Positions 18,122 through 27,959 of a stretch of 64,000 bases of DNA are shown piece after piece. Origin of the DNA: Daejeonella lutea (lineage in GTDB: Bacteria; Bacteroidota; Bacteroidia; Sphingobacteriales; Sphingobacteriaceae); NCBI RefSeq assembly GCF_900168015.1, contig NZ_FUYR01000001.1:554698-618697 (forward strand), given 5' to 3'. The notes under the pieces are model-generated. The model did not search any database. It was not told the DNA's origin and saw nothing but the letters and a program-made list of their open reading frames with translations. Within the stretch, counting starts at the first letter, position 1. Each line of letters begins with the position of its first letter. Position numbers and translations under genes: made by a program.

Positions 18122-21100
18122 ATGATTATTCTTTATCAAAAAACACTATGCGCTGAATTTCGGCGAAAAACTATCCGGGCTATGAAATTAATAGCGTTAT
18201 TCACGTTTGCGGTGATTGTACAGCTTCATGCCGAAGTTCATTCGCAATCGTTCAACTTCAATGAGACGAACACCACTGTCAAACAGATGTTCAAACAAAT
18301 TGAGAAAAACAGTAAGTACTCAATATTTTATCGCCTGGATCAGGTTAACCTGGATCAAAAAATTAGTGTCCTCGCAAAACAGGGTACTATTCAAAATGTC
18401 ATGAGCCAGGTTCTTCAAAACCAGCCACTAACATTTGAGGTGGTTGATGAAGTAGTGGTGGTTAAGCTTTCCGAGACATCTGCAGCAGATGTCAGAGACA
18501 TTGTCAGAGGACAGGTTACTGATGGAACGGGGCAAGGTTTGCCAGGGGTTAGTATAAAGGTTAAAGGCAGTAATATTGGAACTTCTACCGATGCTTCAGG
18601 AAATTACTCATTCAATTTTCCAGTTAATTCAACCCTCGTTTTCAGTTATATAGGCTTCATTACCCAGGAAATTCCAATGAATGGCCGTTCGACAATCAAC
18701 GTTCAGCTTGCTGACGATTCTCAGGCACTGAGTGAAGTTGTTGTAACAGCATTGGGTATATCCAGAGATAAAAAAGCATTATCGTACGCACTTACCGAGG
18801 TAAAAGGCGATTCTTTTACACAGGCAAGGGAAAATAACTTAGGAAATGCTCTTTCCGGAAAAGTAGCTGGGGTGAATGCGAGTAGCACAGCTACCGGTCC
18901 AGGGGGTTCAAGCCGTGTGGTTATTCGAGGTAATGGCTCGTTTTCTTCAGATAACCAGCCATTGTATGTGGTGAACGGGGTTCCGATTAACAATTCAAAC
19001 AATGGTACTCCAGGAACCTTTGGAGGCCGTGATGGGGGTGATGGTTTGATTAGTATCAACCCTGATGATATCGAAACACTTTCGGTTTTAAAAGGGGGAC
19101 AAGCAGCCGCACTTTACGGATCACGGGCAGCTGCGGGTGTTATCCTTATTACCACAAAGTCAGGACGTGGATCGCAAGGTTTGGGTGTGGATTATAATTC
19201 CACATTCACTACCGATAACGTGATCACAATTCCGGACTGGCAATATGTTTACGGTCAGGGAAGTCTTGGATTAAAGCCGACAGACGCAGCACAGGCCATG
19301 TCCCAGGGTAGGCTTTCATGGGGACCGAAATTAGATGGATCGAGCGTGGTTCAGTTTGATGGCCAAAGTCGCCCGTATGTTGCACAAAAAGATAACAACA
19401 AAAACTTTTATAATACCGGTACTACTTTCTCGAACAACCTTGCATTAACAGGCGGAAACCAAAATGCGAACTTCAGGTTCTCGGTTTCTGATATGGAAAA
19501 TAAGGGAATTGTTCCAAATTCTTCCTTGAACCGGAATACCTTTAACCTTGCGGCAAATGCTAATATCAATAATAAGATCACGTTTGAAGGCAGTGCACAA
19601 TACAATATTGAAATAAATAAAAACAGGACTAATATTGGCGATTTCACTCAGAATCCAAATGCGTCAGTTGGGGTAATGGCTACAAGTCTTGATGTTAGAA
19701 GCCTGGAGCCGGGGTACAATCCTACCACCTTGAGGGAAGTTCAATGGGCTGATGATCCATTTGTTGCAAATCCATACTTCGCTGTAAATAAACACCAGAA
19801 CGAAGACCAGAGGCGCCGTATAATTGGTTCATTCAGGACCCGATGGAATATCACTGATTTTCTTTACGCTCGTGGTGGTGCTGGTATCGATTACTTCACG
19901 CGTGAGAACTGGCAAATTGGAGCAACAGGTGCGTTGACAAATCTTGCAGGAACCTACCAGAAAGGTAGAACCACTGGTTATGAAACTAACATCGAGGGAT
20001 TGTTAGGATTTGATAATGTCTTTGGCAAATTTTCCGTGAACGCTTTTGTAGGCGGAAACATGATGTACAATCAGAGTGCAACCAACAGCTTGAATAGTGG
20101 TGATTTGAATGTTCCTTATAACTATTTTATTTCGAACGGTAAAAGTCAGTCATTCAGCGAGAGCTTCGGAGAATCAGCTATTAATTCTCTCTTCGGTTCT
20201 GCTGATATTGGATTTAACGACTACCTGTATTTGACTCTTACCGCTCGTCAGGATTGGTTCTCAACACTTTCACCGACAAGTAACCATGTACTTTATCCGT
20301 CTGCTGGACTTAGCTTTGTAGCATCCGAAGTATGGAAATCTAAACCAGAATGGCTTGACTTTGCGAAAATCCGTGGATCATGGGCACAGGTAGGTGGTGG
20401 TACCCCGGGTCCTTATGGATTGGATTTGACTTACACTGCTGGCGCAATAACGCACCTTGGTCAGCCTTTGATGACGGTAAACGGAAGCACTGTTCCAAAT
20501 CCCTTGAAGCCGTTCACGTCGACAACCTCTGAGGCGGGATTAGAAACCAGAATGCTTGGCGGGAGATTAGGCCTTGACCTGACACTTTACCAAAAAATTA
20601 CTACGGATGATATCGTCAATGCCACCATCCCAAATACAAGTGGGTTCACATCTGTAAGATTGAACGTGGGCGAAATGAGAAATCGTGGGATAGAAATGCT
20701 GTTGAGCGGTACCCCAATCAAATCAAGTACTGGATTTAATTGGGATGCTAGTTTGAACGTAGCATATAATGACAACGAGGTTGTTAGTATTGCACCGGGC
20801 TTGAGTACACTCGCAGGCGGATCTCCAAGAACACAGAATGCTTTTGTAAACCATTATGTCGGCAAACCGTTCGGAATGGTATCCGGTTATACGTTCAGGA
20901 CGGATGCAAGCGGTAAAATTATGTATAATAGCGGAAGCAGCTTGCCAATGCAAAGTGCCTCAATCGTCGATCTTGGCCGCGGGGTGCCACCGCTAACTAT
21001 GGGATTGTCAAATAACTTCAGATACAAAAATTTATCTCTTGGAGTTCTTCTTGATGGTAAATTTGGCGGTGTTTTGTACACATCTACAAATGCTTACGGT

Positions 21101-21511
21101 ACAAGTTACGGGCTTGATAAGCGGACCATCGAAAATGGTGTTCGTGAAAACGGGGTTTCATTGAATGGTGTTGATCAAACAGGTGCTCCTTTCGTGAAAA
21201 CCATTCCAGCCCAGCAGTATTACCAGGGAATTGCATTTGCCATTACCGACCAGTTTGTCTACGATGCTGATTTTGTAAAGCTTCGTCAATTAACCCTTGG
21301 GTATACATTGCCAAGAACGTTGATTGCCAAGACACCTTTACAGTCAGCCAGCTTGTCGCTAGTAGCAAGAAACCTTTTCATGCTGCATAACAACGTGCCA
21401 AATGTCGACCCGGAATCAAGTTACAGCGTTAGCGGTACTTCATTCGGACTTGAAAACTTTGGAGTACCCACAACTCGCAGCTTCGGTTTGAATCTGATGG
21501 TTAAATTCTAG
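18122..21511 (+). CDS. SusC/RagA TonB-dependent receptor with STN domain
   Basis: A 1129-residue outer-membrane receptor. The start at 18122 gives the extended Sphingobacteriaceae N-terminus with the hydrophobic segment MKLIALFTFAVIVQLHAEV; a start at 18182 is an alternative. Order: signal peptide; STN signalling domain (about 45-115); carboxypeptidase-regulatory-like domain (about 127-200, GQVTDGTGQGLPGV); plug with SALSEVVVTALG and the SusC-type DDIETLSVLKGGQAAALYGSRAAAGVILITTK region; then the beta-barrel to the C-terminal aromatic-rich FGLNLMVKF. The STN domain ties it to the adjacent sigma/FecR pair. The imported glycan is not determined by sequence. Confidence 0.95.
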   Translation: MIILYQKTLCAEFRRKTIRAMKLIALFTFAVIVQLHAEVHSQSFNFNETNTTVKQMFKQIEKNSKYSIFYRLDQVNLDQKISVLAKQGTIQNVMSQVLQNQPLTFEVVDEVVVVKLSETSAADVRDIVRGQVTDGTGQGLPGVSIKVKGSNIGTSTDASGNYSFNFPVNSTLVFSYIGFITQEIPMNGRSTINVQLADDSQALSEVVVTALGISRDKKALSYALTEVKGDSFTQARENNLGNALSGKVAGVNASSTATGPGGSSRVVIRGNGSFSSDNQPLYVVNGVPINNSNNGTPGTFGGRDGGDGLISINPDDIETLSVLKGGQAAALYGSRAAAGVILITTKSGRGSQGLGVDYNSTFTTDNVITIPDWQYVYGQGSLGLKPTDAAQAMSQGRLSWGPKLDGSSVVQFDGQSRPYVAQKDNNKNFYNTGTTFSNNLALTGGNQNANFRFSVSDMENKGIVPNSSLNRNTFNLAANANINNKITFEGSAQYNIEINKNRTNIGDFTQNPNASVGVMATSLDVRSLEPGYNPTTLREVQWADDPFVANPYFAVNKHQNEDQRRRIIGSFRTRWNITDFLYARGGAGIDYFTRENWQIGATGALTNLAGTYQKGRTTGYETNIEGLLGFDNVFGKFSVNAFVGGNMMYNQSATNSLNSGDLNVPYNYFISNGKSQSFSESFGESAINSLFGSADIGFNDYLYLTLTARQDWFSTLSPTSNHVLYPSAGLSFVASEVWKSKPEWLDFAKIRGSWAQVGGGTPGPYGLDLTYTAGAITHLGQPLMTVNGSTVPNPLKPFTSTTSEAGLETRMLGGRLGLDLTLYQKITTDDIVNATIPNTSGFTSVRLNVGEMRNRGIEMLLSGTPIKSSTGFNWDASLNVAYNDNEVVSIAPGLSTLAGGSPRTQNAFVNHYVGKPFGMVSGYTFRTDASGKIMYNSGSSLPMQSASIVDLGRGVPPLTMGLSNNFRYKNLSLGVLLDGKFGGVLYTSTNAYGTSYGLDKRTIENGVRENGVSLNGVDQTGAPFVKTIPAQQYYQGIAFAITDQFVYDADFVKLRQLTLGYTLPRTLIAKTPLQSASLSLVARNLFMLHNNVPNVDPESSYSVSGTSFGLENFGVPTTRSFGLNLMVKF

Positions 21512-21547
21512 TATTAAAGAAAGCATTCATTGTTAAAATTCATAGTT

Positions 21548-23152
21548 ATGAAATTAAAACGAACATTAACAGGACTGACCCTTAAGGCTGGGGTTCTGGC
21601 GGCTTTGCTGCTGTCATCCTGTGATAAAGGATTTGAGGAGATGAACAAAAATCCAAACGCATATGTAGAGCCTGTAATTCCTGCGGTTTTCTCAGCAGCG
21701 ATCATGAGGCATGCTGGCGTTGGGGATGGCAACACACTTTACCCAAATTCAAAACAGGCCGGGTCTCTGATACAATATTTTTCATCATTGAACGCCTTTC
21801 AGTGGACAGGTGTAAAGTATCTTTATCAGGGTAAGGCTGATTACAATAATGGTTTATGGAATACAGCTTTTAGTACTGAACTGAAGGAGGTTCAGCAGAT
21901 CCTCGATTTGACGAAGGGAAAGACTGATATGGTAAACCAATATAACATCGCCCGCATTCTTCGTGTAGATATTTTACATAGGGTTACAGACCTTTATGGA
22001 GATATGCCTTACACCGAAGCTGGACGCGCACTTGACGGGATCTTTAAACCAAAATACGATAAGCAGGCCGATATCTATGCTGACATGTTAAAAGAACTTG
22101 AGGAAGCATCGAAGGCTCTGGATCCGGCAAAACCGTCTTATGGTGCCGCTGATTTTGTTTACAATGGCGCACCTGCCAAATGGAAGTTATTTGCTAACTC
22201 ATTAATGCTGCGTTTGGGAATGCGCATGACTAAAGCGAATCCAACCCTTGCTGAAACTTGGGTTAAGAAGGCAATTGCCGGTGGTGTTATGACAAGCAAC
22301 GCTGATAATGCGAAAGTACCTCACACATCAGCTTCCGGTACTAACTGGAATTGGAATTCACGTCAGATGCAAACTGTTGAGGGTAATCCTGCTTCTGCAG
22401 CGGGATTAGGTTTTTCGAAACTTAATGAAGCCCTGATTAATCGCTTGAAAGCTAAAAATGATCCAAGACTGCCATTCTACTCTACATTGTGGCAAGGTAA
22501 TATCAACATTGCAAATCTTCCGGCCGAATCGACCCATGCAAAAGCAAAGGGATTACCGGGTGGATTTGATTATACGTCTATTGCTACCGCAATACCGGGT
22601 TGGAATGCTAACATGCAACGAGACTACTCTGAAATGAACCAGCATACGATCGCTCATTTGGAAGCTCCAACGCATTACCAAAGCTATGCAGAAGTTGAAT
22701 TTCTGCTTGCAGAGGCTGCACTCCGCGGCTGGGGACCAGGTACGGCAAAGGAACACTTTGATAAAGCTGTGACAGCAAGTATAACTTCAGCAACCTTATA
22801 TCCAAACTATGCTCTGGTAATTCCGAATCCAACAGCAGCAGCGGCTAGTTACCTTGCGGCCAATCCCTATACCGGAGGAACTACTGCACAGCAAATGGAA
22901 CAAATCCACAGTGAAATGTGGGTAGCGTTATTTGGATACATGAATAATATCGAATCTTTCTCAAACTGGAGACGAACTGGTTATCCCGTGCTAGTCCCTG
23001 TTAACTATCCAGGGAACGAAACAGGTGGAATTATTCAGCGCCGCTTGCGCTATCCAGCGGCAGAGCAAAGCATTAATACCGAAAATTACAATCAGGCTGT
23101 AGCGAACCAAGGCCCTGATAATTTCCTAACCAGGATCTGGTGGGATAAATAG
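21548..23152 (+). CDS. SusD/RagB-family surface lipoprotein (SusD-like 2 type)
   Basis: A 534-residue lipoprotein. The frame opens at 21530, but the ATG at 21548 (MKLKRT) starts a lipoprotein signal with lipobox LLSSC. Directly after the Cys comes DKGFEEMNKNPNA, the N-terminal hallmark of the SusD-like 2 group. TPR-like helices fill the body, and the end PDNFLTRIWWDK is typical. It forms the lid of the SusC channel and binds the incoming oligosaccharide at the cell surface. It starts 36 bp after susC and is followed by a strong terminator. Confidence 0.93.
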   Translation: MKLKRTLTGLTLKAGVLAALLLSSCDKGFEEMNKNPNAYVEPVIPAVFSAAIMRHAGVGDGNTLYPNSKQAGSLIQYFSSLNAFQWTGVKYLYQGKADYNNGLWNTAFSTELKEVQQILDLTKGKTDMVNQYNIARILRVDILHRVTDLYGDMPYTEAGRALDGIFKPKYDKQADIYADMLKELEEASKALDPAKPSYGAADFVYNGAPAKWKLFANSLMLRLGMRMTKANPTLAETWVKKAIAGGVMTSNADNAKVPHTSASGTNWNWNSRQMQTVEGNPASAAGLGFSKLNEALINRLKAKNDPRLPFYSTLWQGNINIANLPAESTHAKAKGLPGGFDYTSIATAIPGWNANMQRDYSEMNQHTIAHLEAPTHYQSYAEVEFLLAEAALRGWGPGTAKEHFDKAVTASITSATLYPNYALVIPNPTAAAASYLAANPYTGGTTAQQMEQIHSEMWVALFGYMNNIESFSNWRRTGYPVLVPVNYPGNETGGIIQRRLRYPAAEQSINTENYNQAVANQGPDNFLTRIWWDK

Positions 23153-23167
23153 GAGGTAACGATAATT

Positions 23168-23205
23168 AAAAAGCCCCTTGTTTCTTTGGAAGCAAGGGGC
23201 TTTTT
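23168..23205 (+). terminator. Rho-independent terminator after susD
   Basis: AAAAAGCCCCTTG pairs with CAAGGGGCTTTTT around a 12-nt loop and ends in a T-run. The near-symmetrical A and T tails let it act on both strands, so it also separates the GH20 gene that converges from the right. Confidence 0.9.
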
Positions 23206-23250
23206 ATGTTTAGGCTTGGAGAAATCGGTGGCTGCGCCGAGTGACTTCTC

Positions 23251-25593
23251 TTAATAAAACAAACTCTCCCTATCAATTTCTTTCCTTGCTTTTCCCGCTT
23301 CAGAAACATACACTCTCAATGGAGCCGGACGCTGAATGCGGAAGTTAGCTGGAGATCCTGCCGGCGGAGCTGCCGGGGCATTGTAGATATAATTAATTTT
23401 AATTTTATGGTTTCCTTTCATAAGAGGGACCGACTCTTCACCCGGAATAATTCGTTGGTCGTCTATCCATAATGCCGCATCTGTGAATGAGGATAATGAC
23501 ATATTATAGATGCCATCTGCTGGAATATTCAAATATCCATCATAGATGATGCCTACGTTCGGGTGTGTTCTTTTGATCGCTTCATTAAGCACGTCTAATG
23601 CCTTGCCCGAACTGTCAGCAACGGCCTTGTCAAGTTGTTCAGGCATGCTGAAGGAACCGTTGAAAGTCTTGAAATTCAAGCCAGCATTAGTACCTGGTAT
23701 GTTTGTGGCCTGCAATGGTGCTTTATTAAGCATTAGCGTGCGGGTGGATAAACTTCTCCGGCCATCCGGAGTAATGACCGTTGTTCTGAACTCCCTCTTT
23801 TCATTCAAGGGAATTTCAAAGGTAAGTGGCAATTGATATTCCCAATCTGCATCAGAAGGGTTTCGCCCGTTTAATGTATAATAAATCTTAGCGCCGGGTA
23901 TCACCGATTTCGGGGCATAGGTGAACTTTGGTCCGACGACCATAGTGTCAATAACTTCCAATGCTGGCGGAACACGGAAGTTGAAATCCATAGCCTCCAA
24001 CCTTGCAAAATGCTTCGCAAGCCTTACTTCAGCAAATTGCTTATAGTCTTTATTTGCAACCTCGCTCCATGCAATTTCTGACAGTGCAAACATCCTAGGA
24101 AACACTTGCAGTTGAAGTTTAGCAAAGGTCGGCACGTATTCTGTCCATAAATTTCCCTGTGCGCCGATAACATACTTCTGTTCCTCAGGTGTTAAAACTT
24201 TCGAAACAGGATCATAGTTATAAGTGTCGGCAAGTGATGCATATCGAGGAAATGAAACCGGTTCCTGGGAATTGCGGCTGTAATAATGATCGAAATATAA
24301 GCCGTTTGTTTGAGGACTCATGATGACATTATGTTTTTGCTGAGCTGCTGCAATTCCACCTTGTTCTCCCTGCCAGCTCATTACTGTGGCGTTTGGAGCC
24401 AGACCTCCTTCAAGGATCTCGTCCCACCCAATTATGCTTCTTCCTTTTGAATTGATGAACTTCTCTATACGCTGTATAAAATAGCTTTGCATTTCATGTT
24501 CGTCTTTCAGATTCAGTCTTTTCTTAAGCTCCTGTGCATATTGTGATTCGATCCAGGGCTGTTTATTAGCTTCATCTCCACCGATGTGAATGAATTTACT
24601 CGGGAATAAGGCCATAACCTCCGTCAAGACCCCTTCAAGAAACGTAAATGTTTCTTCGGTAGGGCAGTAGATGCTATTGCCGCGGTTAGGATTTGTAGAA
24701 CCGGGAGCCGGGATACATTTTAATTCCGGGTAGGCGCGTAAAGCTGCGTCTGAGTGCGCGGGCATCTCGATCTCAGGAATGATATTAATGAAGCGTTCTG
24801 AGGCATATTGCACTACATCTCTAATTTCATCCTGAGTATAAAATCCGGTGTATGGAACATTATCAGGCCAGTCCCTGTTACCGCCGAATGAGGTCAATAA
24901 TCTGGTTCCACCGACCTCTGTTAGCTTAGGATATTTCTTGATCTCAATTCTCCAGCCCTGACCATCGGTAAGGTGCCAGTGAAAATTATTTAGTTTGTAA
25001 GAAGCCATTATATTGATGATTTGCTTTACCTGCGAAACGGTAAAGAAGTGTCTTGATACGTCAAGCATCATCCCGCGATATGAGAATCTTGGCTTGTCTT
25101 CTATTATAGCACATGGGAGTGTCACGCTGCCTTGGGGAACCACGGGGAAGAGCTGAATCAGCGACTGTATGCCATAGAATAATCCGGCATCTTTCCCTAT
25201 GAGAGTTATTTTGTTTGGTTCAATCGTTAATTTATAAGCTTCAGCGACTAGATTTTCAGAACCAGCACTTGTTATGATCAGTGTCGTAACGCCACGAACC
25301 GGACGGGCTTTGGGATCGTATTTCGATAATTTATTATTGTAATGCTGGTTGGTTAAAAGGAAATCCTTCAATAGCAGAACTGATCTTTCAGCAGGATTAT
25401 CCGCTTTAATCTGCGTGAGCTGACTGAATGTAAATGTGCCGGCTGCTTTTTGAACCGAAAATGGTGCGGGTATAATTCCCAAATTCGGATCGTCAGATTG
25501 TGCTGATGCGAATCCTGATCCCAGGAGCATGAATGCAATAGTATAAAGGCAGGATAAATGCCCCGATTGTTTATTCGTAAATATTCTAATCAT
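23251..25593 (-). CDS. Exported beta-N-acetylhexosaminidase (GH20)
   Basis: A 780-residue glycosidase with a signal peptide (hydrophobic 15-30, cleavage near FASAQ). The N-terminal GH20b domain (about 35-165) precedes the GH20 barrel: FHWHLTDGQGWR at 205-215 and the catalytic pair Asp340-Glu341 in HIGGDE, followed by WEDE-like DEILEGG near 425. After the barrel come a chitobiase-type C-terminal segment (YYTLNGRNPSD) and a PA14-like sugar-binding module of about 650-765 (IYDGYLNIPADGIY). It releases terminal GlcNAc or GalNAc, feeding the nag genes at 4012-7369. It is monocistronic and convergent with the SusC/SusD operon. Confidence 0.94.
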   Translation of the reverse strand: MIRIFTNKQSGHLSCLYTIAFMLLGSGFASAQSDDPNLGIIPAPFSVQKAAGTFTFSQLTQIKADNPAERSVLLLKDFLLTNQHYNNKLSKYDPKARPVRGVTTLIITSAGSENLVAEAYKLTIEPNKITLIGKDAGLFYGIQSLIQLFPVVPQGSVTLPCAIIEDKPRFSYRGMMLDVSRHFFTVSQVKQIINIMASYKLNNFHWHLTDGQGWRIEIKKYPKLTEVGGTRLLTSFGGNRDWPDNVPYTGFYTQDEIRDVVQYASERFINIIPEIEMPAHSDAALRAYPELKCIPAPGSTNPNRGNSIYCPTEETFTFLEGVLTEVMALFPSKFIHIGGDEANKQPWIESQYAQELKKRLNLKDEHEMQSYFIQRIEKFINSKGRSIIGWDEILEGGLAPNATVMSWQGEQGGIAAAQQKHNVIMSPQTNGLYFDHYYSRNSQEPVSFPRYASLADTYNYDPVSKVLTPEEQKYVIGAQGNLWTEYVPTFAKLQLQVFPRMFALSEIAWSEVANKDYKQFAEVRLAKHFARLEAMDFNFRVPPALEVIDTMVVGPKFTYAPKSVIPGAKIYYTLNGRNPSDADWEYQLPLTFEIPLNEKREFRTTVITPDGRRSLSTRTLMLNKAPLQATNIPGTNAGLNFKTFNGSFSMPEQLDKAVADSSGKALDVLNEAIKRTHPNVGIIYDGYLNIPADGIYNMSLSSFTDAALWIDDQRIIPGEESVPLMKGNHKIKINYIYNAPAAPPAGSPANFRIQRPAPLRVYVSEAGKARKEIDRESLFY

Positions 25594-26035
25594 ATGTGAT
25601 TAAGTTGTTATCTGGGTCAATATTAGTAAATTAAGTACTTGATTTGTTGATATAGTGTATTTGTGACAATGGGGGAAAAGGGGGTTAGGTTATAGGTTTT
25701 AGGCATCAGGTCTTAGAACACGAGTAAATTCAAAATATTTCAGTTTTTGATAGCAGATGAGACGTTTATCATTCTTCATTTTTTCGAGGCATTACGTATT
25801 GGGTATTTAGGCCGTAGGTCGTACCTGATCCCTAATGCCTAATCCCTCACACCCCACCGTAACGTTTTTGATTACCTGCAAACTTTGCCAGCCAATTCCC
25901 TTCTTATTTCATTTTTTTTTCATAGACTTATAAACTGATTTAATTGTCACCATAATCATACACTTTATGAGCATGCAAGCCAATGCAGCCAGTCAAATTT
26001 TTAAATCCAACCACTAAACTATTTCACTAAATTTT
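25594..26035. repeat. Intergenic stretch with two degenerate heptad arrays
   Basis: This 440-bp divergent gap holds no gene. It contains heptad-like runs at about 25681-25717 (taggtta, taggttt, taggcat) and about 25801-25850 (ctgatcc, ctaatgc, ctaatcc). The second is roughly the complement of the first, so they could pair. Promoters for the GH20 gene (left) and DUF485/actP (right) must lie here, but no confident -33/-7 pair was found. Confidence 0.55.
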
Positions 26036-26335
26036 ATGAGTAAGACTAAAACACATGAAGTACTTCAAAGTCCCGCTTTCCAGAAGCTGGTAAAAAACAG
26101 ATGGAGCATTTCTCTGACATTTACTTTCCTGATGCTTTTTGTATATATCGGGTTTTTAATGGTTGTTGCTTATCAGAAGGAAACCCTAAAAATGCCGATA
26201 GGAGATTCCCTCAACCTTGCAATCATTGTGGGGCTAGGTATTATTATATTTTCCTGGCTAATTACCGGTGTGTACGTGTATTGGGCAAATAATTACTATG
26301 ATGCCGCGGTAAAAGAAATTAAGAAAGATCTCTAA
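26036..26335 (+). CDS. DUF485 family membrane protein
   Basis: A 99-residue protein with two membrane helices (about 25-48 and 60-85). The DUF485 pattern is clear: LVKNRWSISLTFTFLML followed by a second helix and VYVYWANNYYD. These proteins (YjcH type) are almost always encoded just upstream of acetate/solute permeases, as here, where actP starts 24 bp downstream. They are thought to assist or modulate the permease. Confidence 0.92.
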   Translation: MSKTKTHEVLQSPAFQKLVKNRWSISLTFTFLMLFVYIGFLMVVAYQKETLKMPIGDSLNLAIIVGLGIIIFSWLITGVYVYWANNYYDAAVKEIKKDL

Positions 26336-26359
26336 TCAAACAAATATTCAAAAATTTAT

Positions 26360-27940
26360 ATGTCTCTAAACTTACTTCTACAAGCCGCCCCCTCAGGAAT
26401 TGAATCCACATTGGGAACTGCTAACCCTGTATCTATTGCAATCTTCTTCCTTTTTGTTGTAGTCACATTGTATATCACATATTGGGCAGCCAAGAAAACA
26501 AAAACTGGTTCAGAATTTTACGCAGCCGGCCGTAATATTTCAGGATTTCAAAATGGTCTGGCTCTTGCAGGCGATTACATGAGTGCGGCGTCTTTTCTTG
26601 GTATAGCCGGAATGGTTGCAACCAAAGGCTATGATGGATTAATTTACTCTATCGGATTTCTTGTTGGCTGGCCATTGATTATGTTCCTTATCGCTGAGCC
26701 CTTGCGTAATCTTGGAAAATATACTTTCGCCGATGTAGTTGCCTACCGATTAAGACAAAGACCGATCCGAATTGCTTCTTCTGTAGGATCACTCTTAACC
26801 ATTTCTTTTTACCTGATTGCTCAAATGGTTGGAGCAGGAACATTAATTAAAACATTGTTCGGTCTTGATTACGAGATAGCCGTAGTTGTGGTAGGAATTG
26901 TAATGACCTGCTATGTTCTTTTTGGCGGTATGATCGCGACAACCTGGGTACAAATTATCAAAGCAGTATTACTTTTATCGGGAGCTACCATACTTGTTTT
27001 GCTCGCTATGGCGAAATTCAATTTTAGTCCTGGCGATCTGTTTGATTCAGTGAGAACTCAGTATGGGGCCGATATGCTGGCTCCCGGAGGCTATATCACT
27101 AATCCGTTAGACGCGATATCTTTAGGATTAGCATTGATGCTTGGAACGGCCGGCTTGCCACATATCCTGATGCGTTTTTATACTGTTCCTGATGACAAAG
27201 CCGCAAGAAAGTCGGTATTTGTTGCAACCGGTTTTATTGGTTATTTCTATATCCTGACATTCTTTATCGGTTTCTCAGCTATGGCTTTGGTAGGTAAACT
27301 ACCAATTGAAGGCCTGGATAAAGGTGGTAACATGGCAGCACTGTTACTTGCTGAACATGTAGGAGGAAGTGCATTCCTTGGATTCATTGCTTCCGTTGCA
27401 TTTGCCACGATCCTTGCTGTTGTTGCAGGGTTAACTTTGTCAGGTGCATCCAGCATTTCTCATGACCTTTATGTGCATGTGGTAAAGAAGGGTGTTTCAG
27501 ATGAGAAAGGCGAGATAAAAGTTGCCAAACGGGCAACAATTTTCCTCGGATTATTAGCAATTGGCTTGGGGTTGATATTTAAAGGACAAAACGTTGCATT
27601 TATGGTGGGTCTGGCTTTCTCGATAGCTGCCAGTGCCAATTTCCCTGCATTGCTAATGTCTATAATTTGGAAAGGATTCACAACTGCCGGAGCCGTTTGG
27701 AGCATAGTCTTCGGCGCTGCACTTTCTTTGATCTTGATAGTACTAAGCCCAACAGTTTGGGTGGATGTATTCGGTAACGCTGAAGCAATCTTCCCATTGA
27801 AGAATCCGGCATTAGTGTCTATGACATCTGCATTCATTGTGGGAATCATTGTTTCCCTGATGAAGCCTGATCAGGAAGCTGCGGATAAATTTGAGAGTGA
27901 AAAATTAAGAACTTACCTAGGTGTTGGTTCAGAGAAATAA
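26360..27940 (+). CDS. actP: Sodium:solute symporter, acetate permease type
   Basis: A 526-residue SSS-family transporter with 13 or so helices. Signature segments: [33 protein letters not shown] (about 48-80), the family core [17 protein letters not shown] near 260, and [17 protein letters not shown] near 420. ActP proteins carry acetate or other short monocarboxylates with sodium. Its pairing with DUF485 upstream is standard. The next gene begins 19 bp downstream and is a PLP enzyme rather than acetyl-CoA synthetase, so the cargo may be an organic acid made or used by that enzyme. Confidence 0.88.
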   Translation: MSLNLLLQAAPSGIESTLGTANPVSIAIFFLFVVVTLYITYWAAKKTKTGSEFYAAGRNISGFQNGLALAGDYMSAASFLGIAGMVATKGYDGLIYSIGFLVGWPLIMFLIAEPLRNLGKYTFADVVAYRLRQRPIRIASSVGSLLTISFYLIAQMVGAGTLIKTLFGLDYEIAVVVVGIVMTCYVLFGGMIATTWVQIIKAVLLLSGATILVLLAMAKFNFSPGDLFDSVRTQYGADMLAPGGYITNPLDAISLGLALMLGTAGLPHILMRFYTVPDDKAARKSVFVATGFIGYFYILTFFIGFSAMALVGKLPIEGLDKGGNMAALLLAEHVGGSAFLGFIASVAFATILAVVAGLTLSGASSISHDLYVHVVKKGVSDEKGEIKVAKRATIFLGLLAIGLGLIFKGQNVAFMVGLAFSIAASANFPALLMSIIWKGFTTAGAVWSIVFGAALSLILIVLSPTVWVDVFGNAEAIFPLKNPALVSMTSAFIVGIIVSLMKPDQEAADKFESEKLRTYLGVGSEK

Positions 27941-27959
27941 TTACAATAAAAAAAATAAG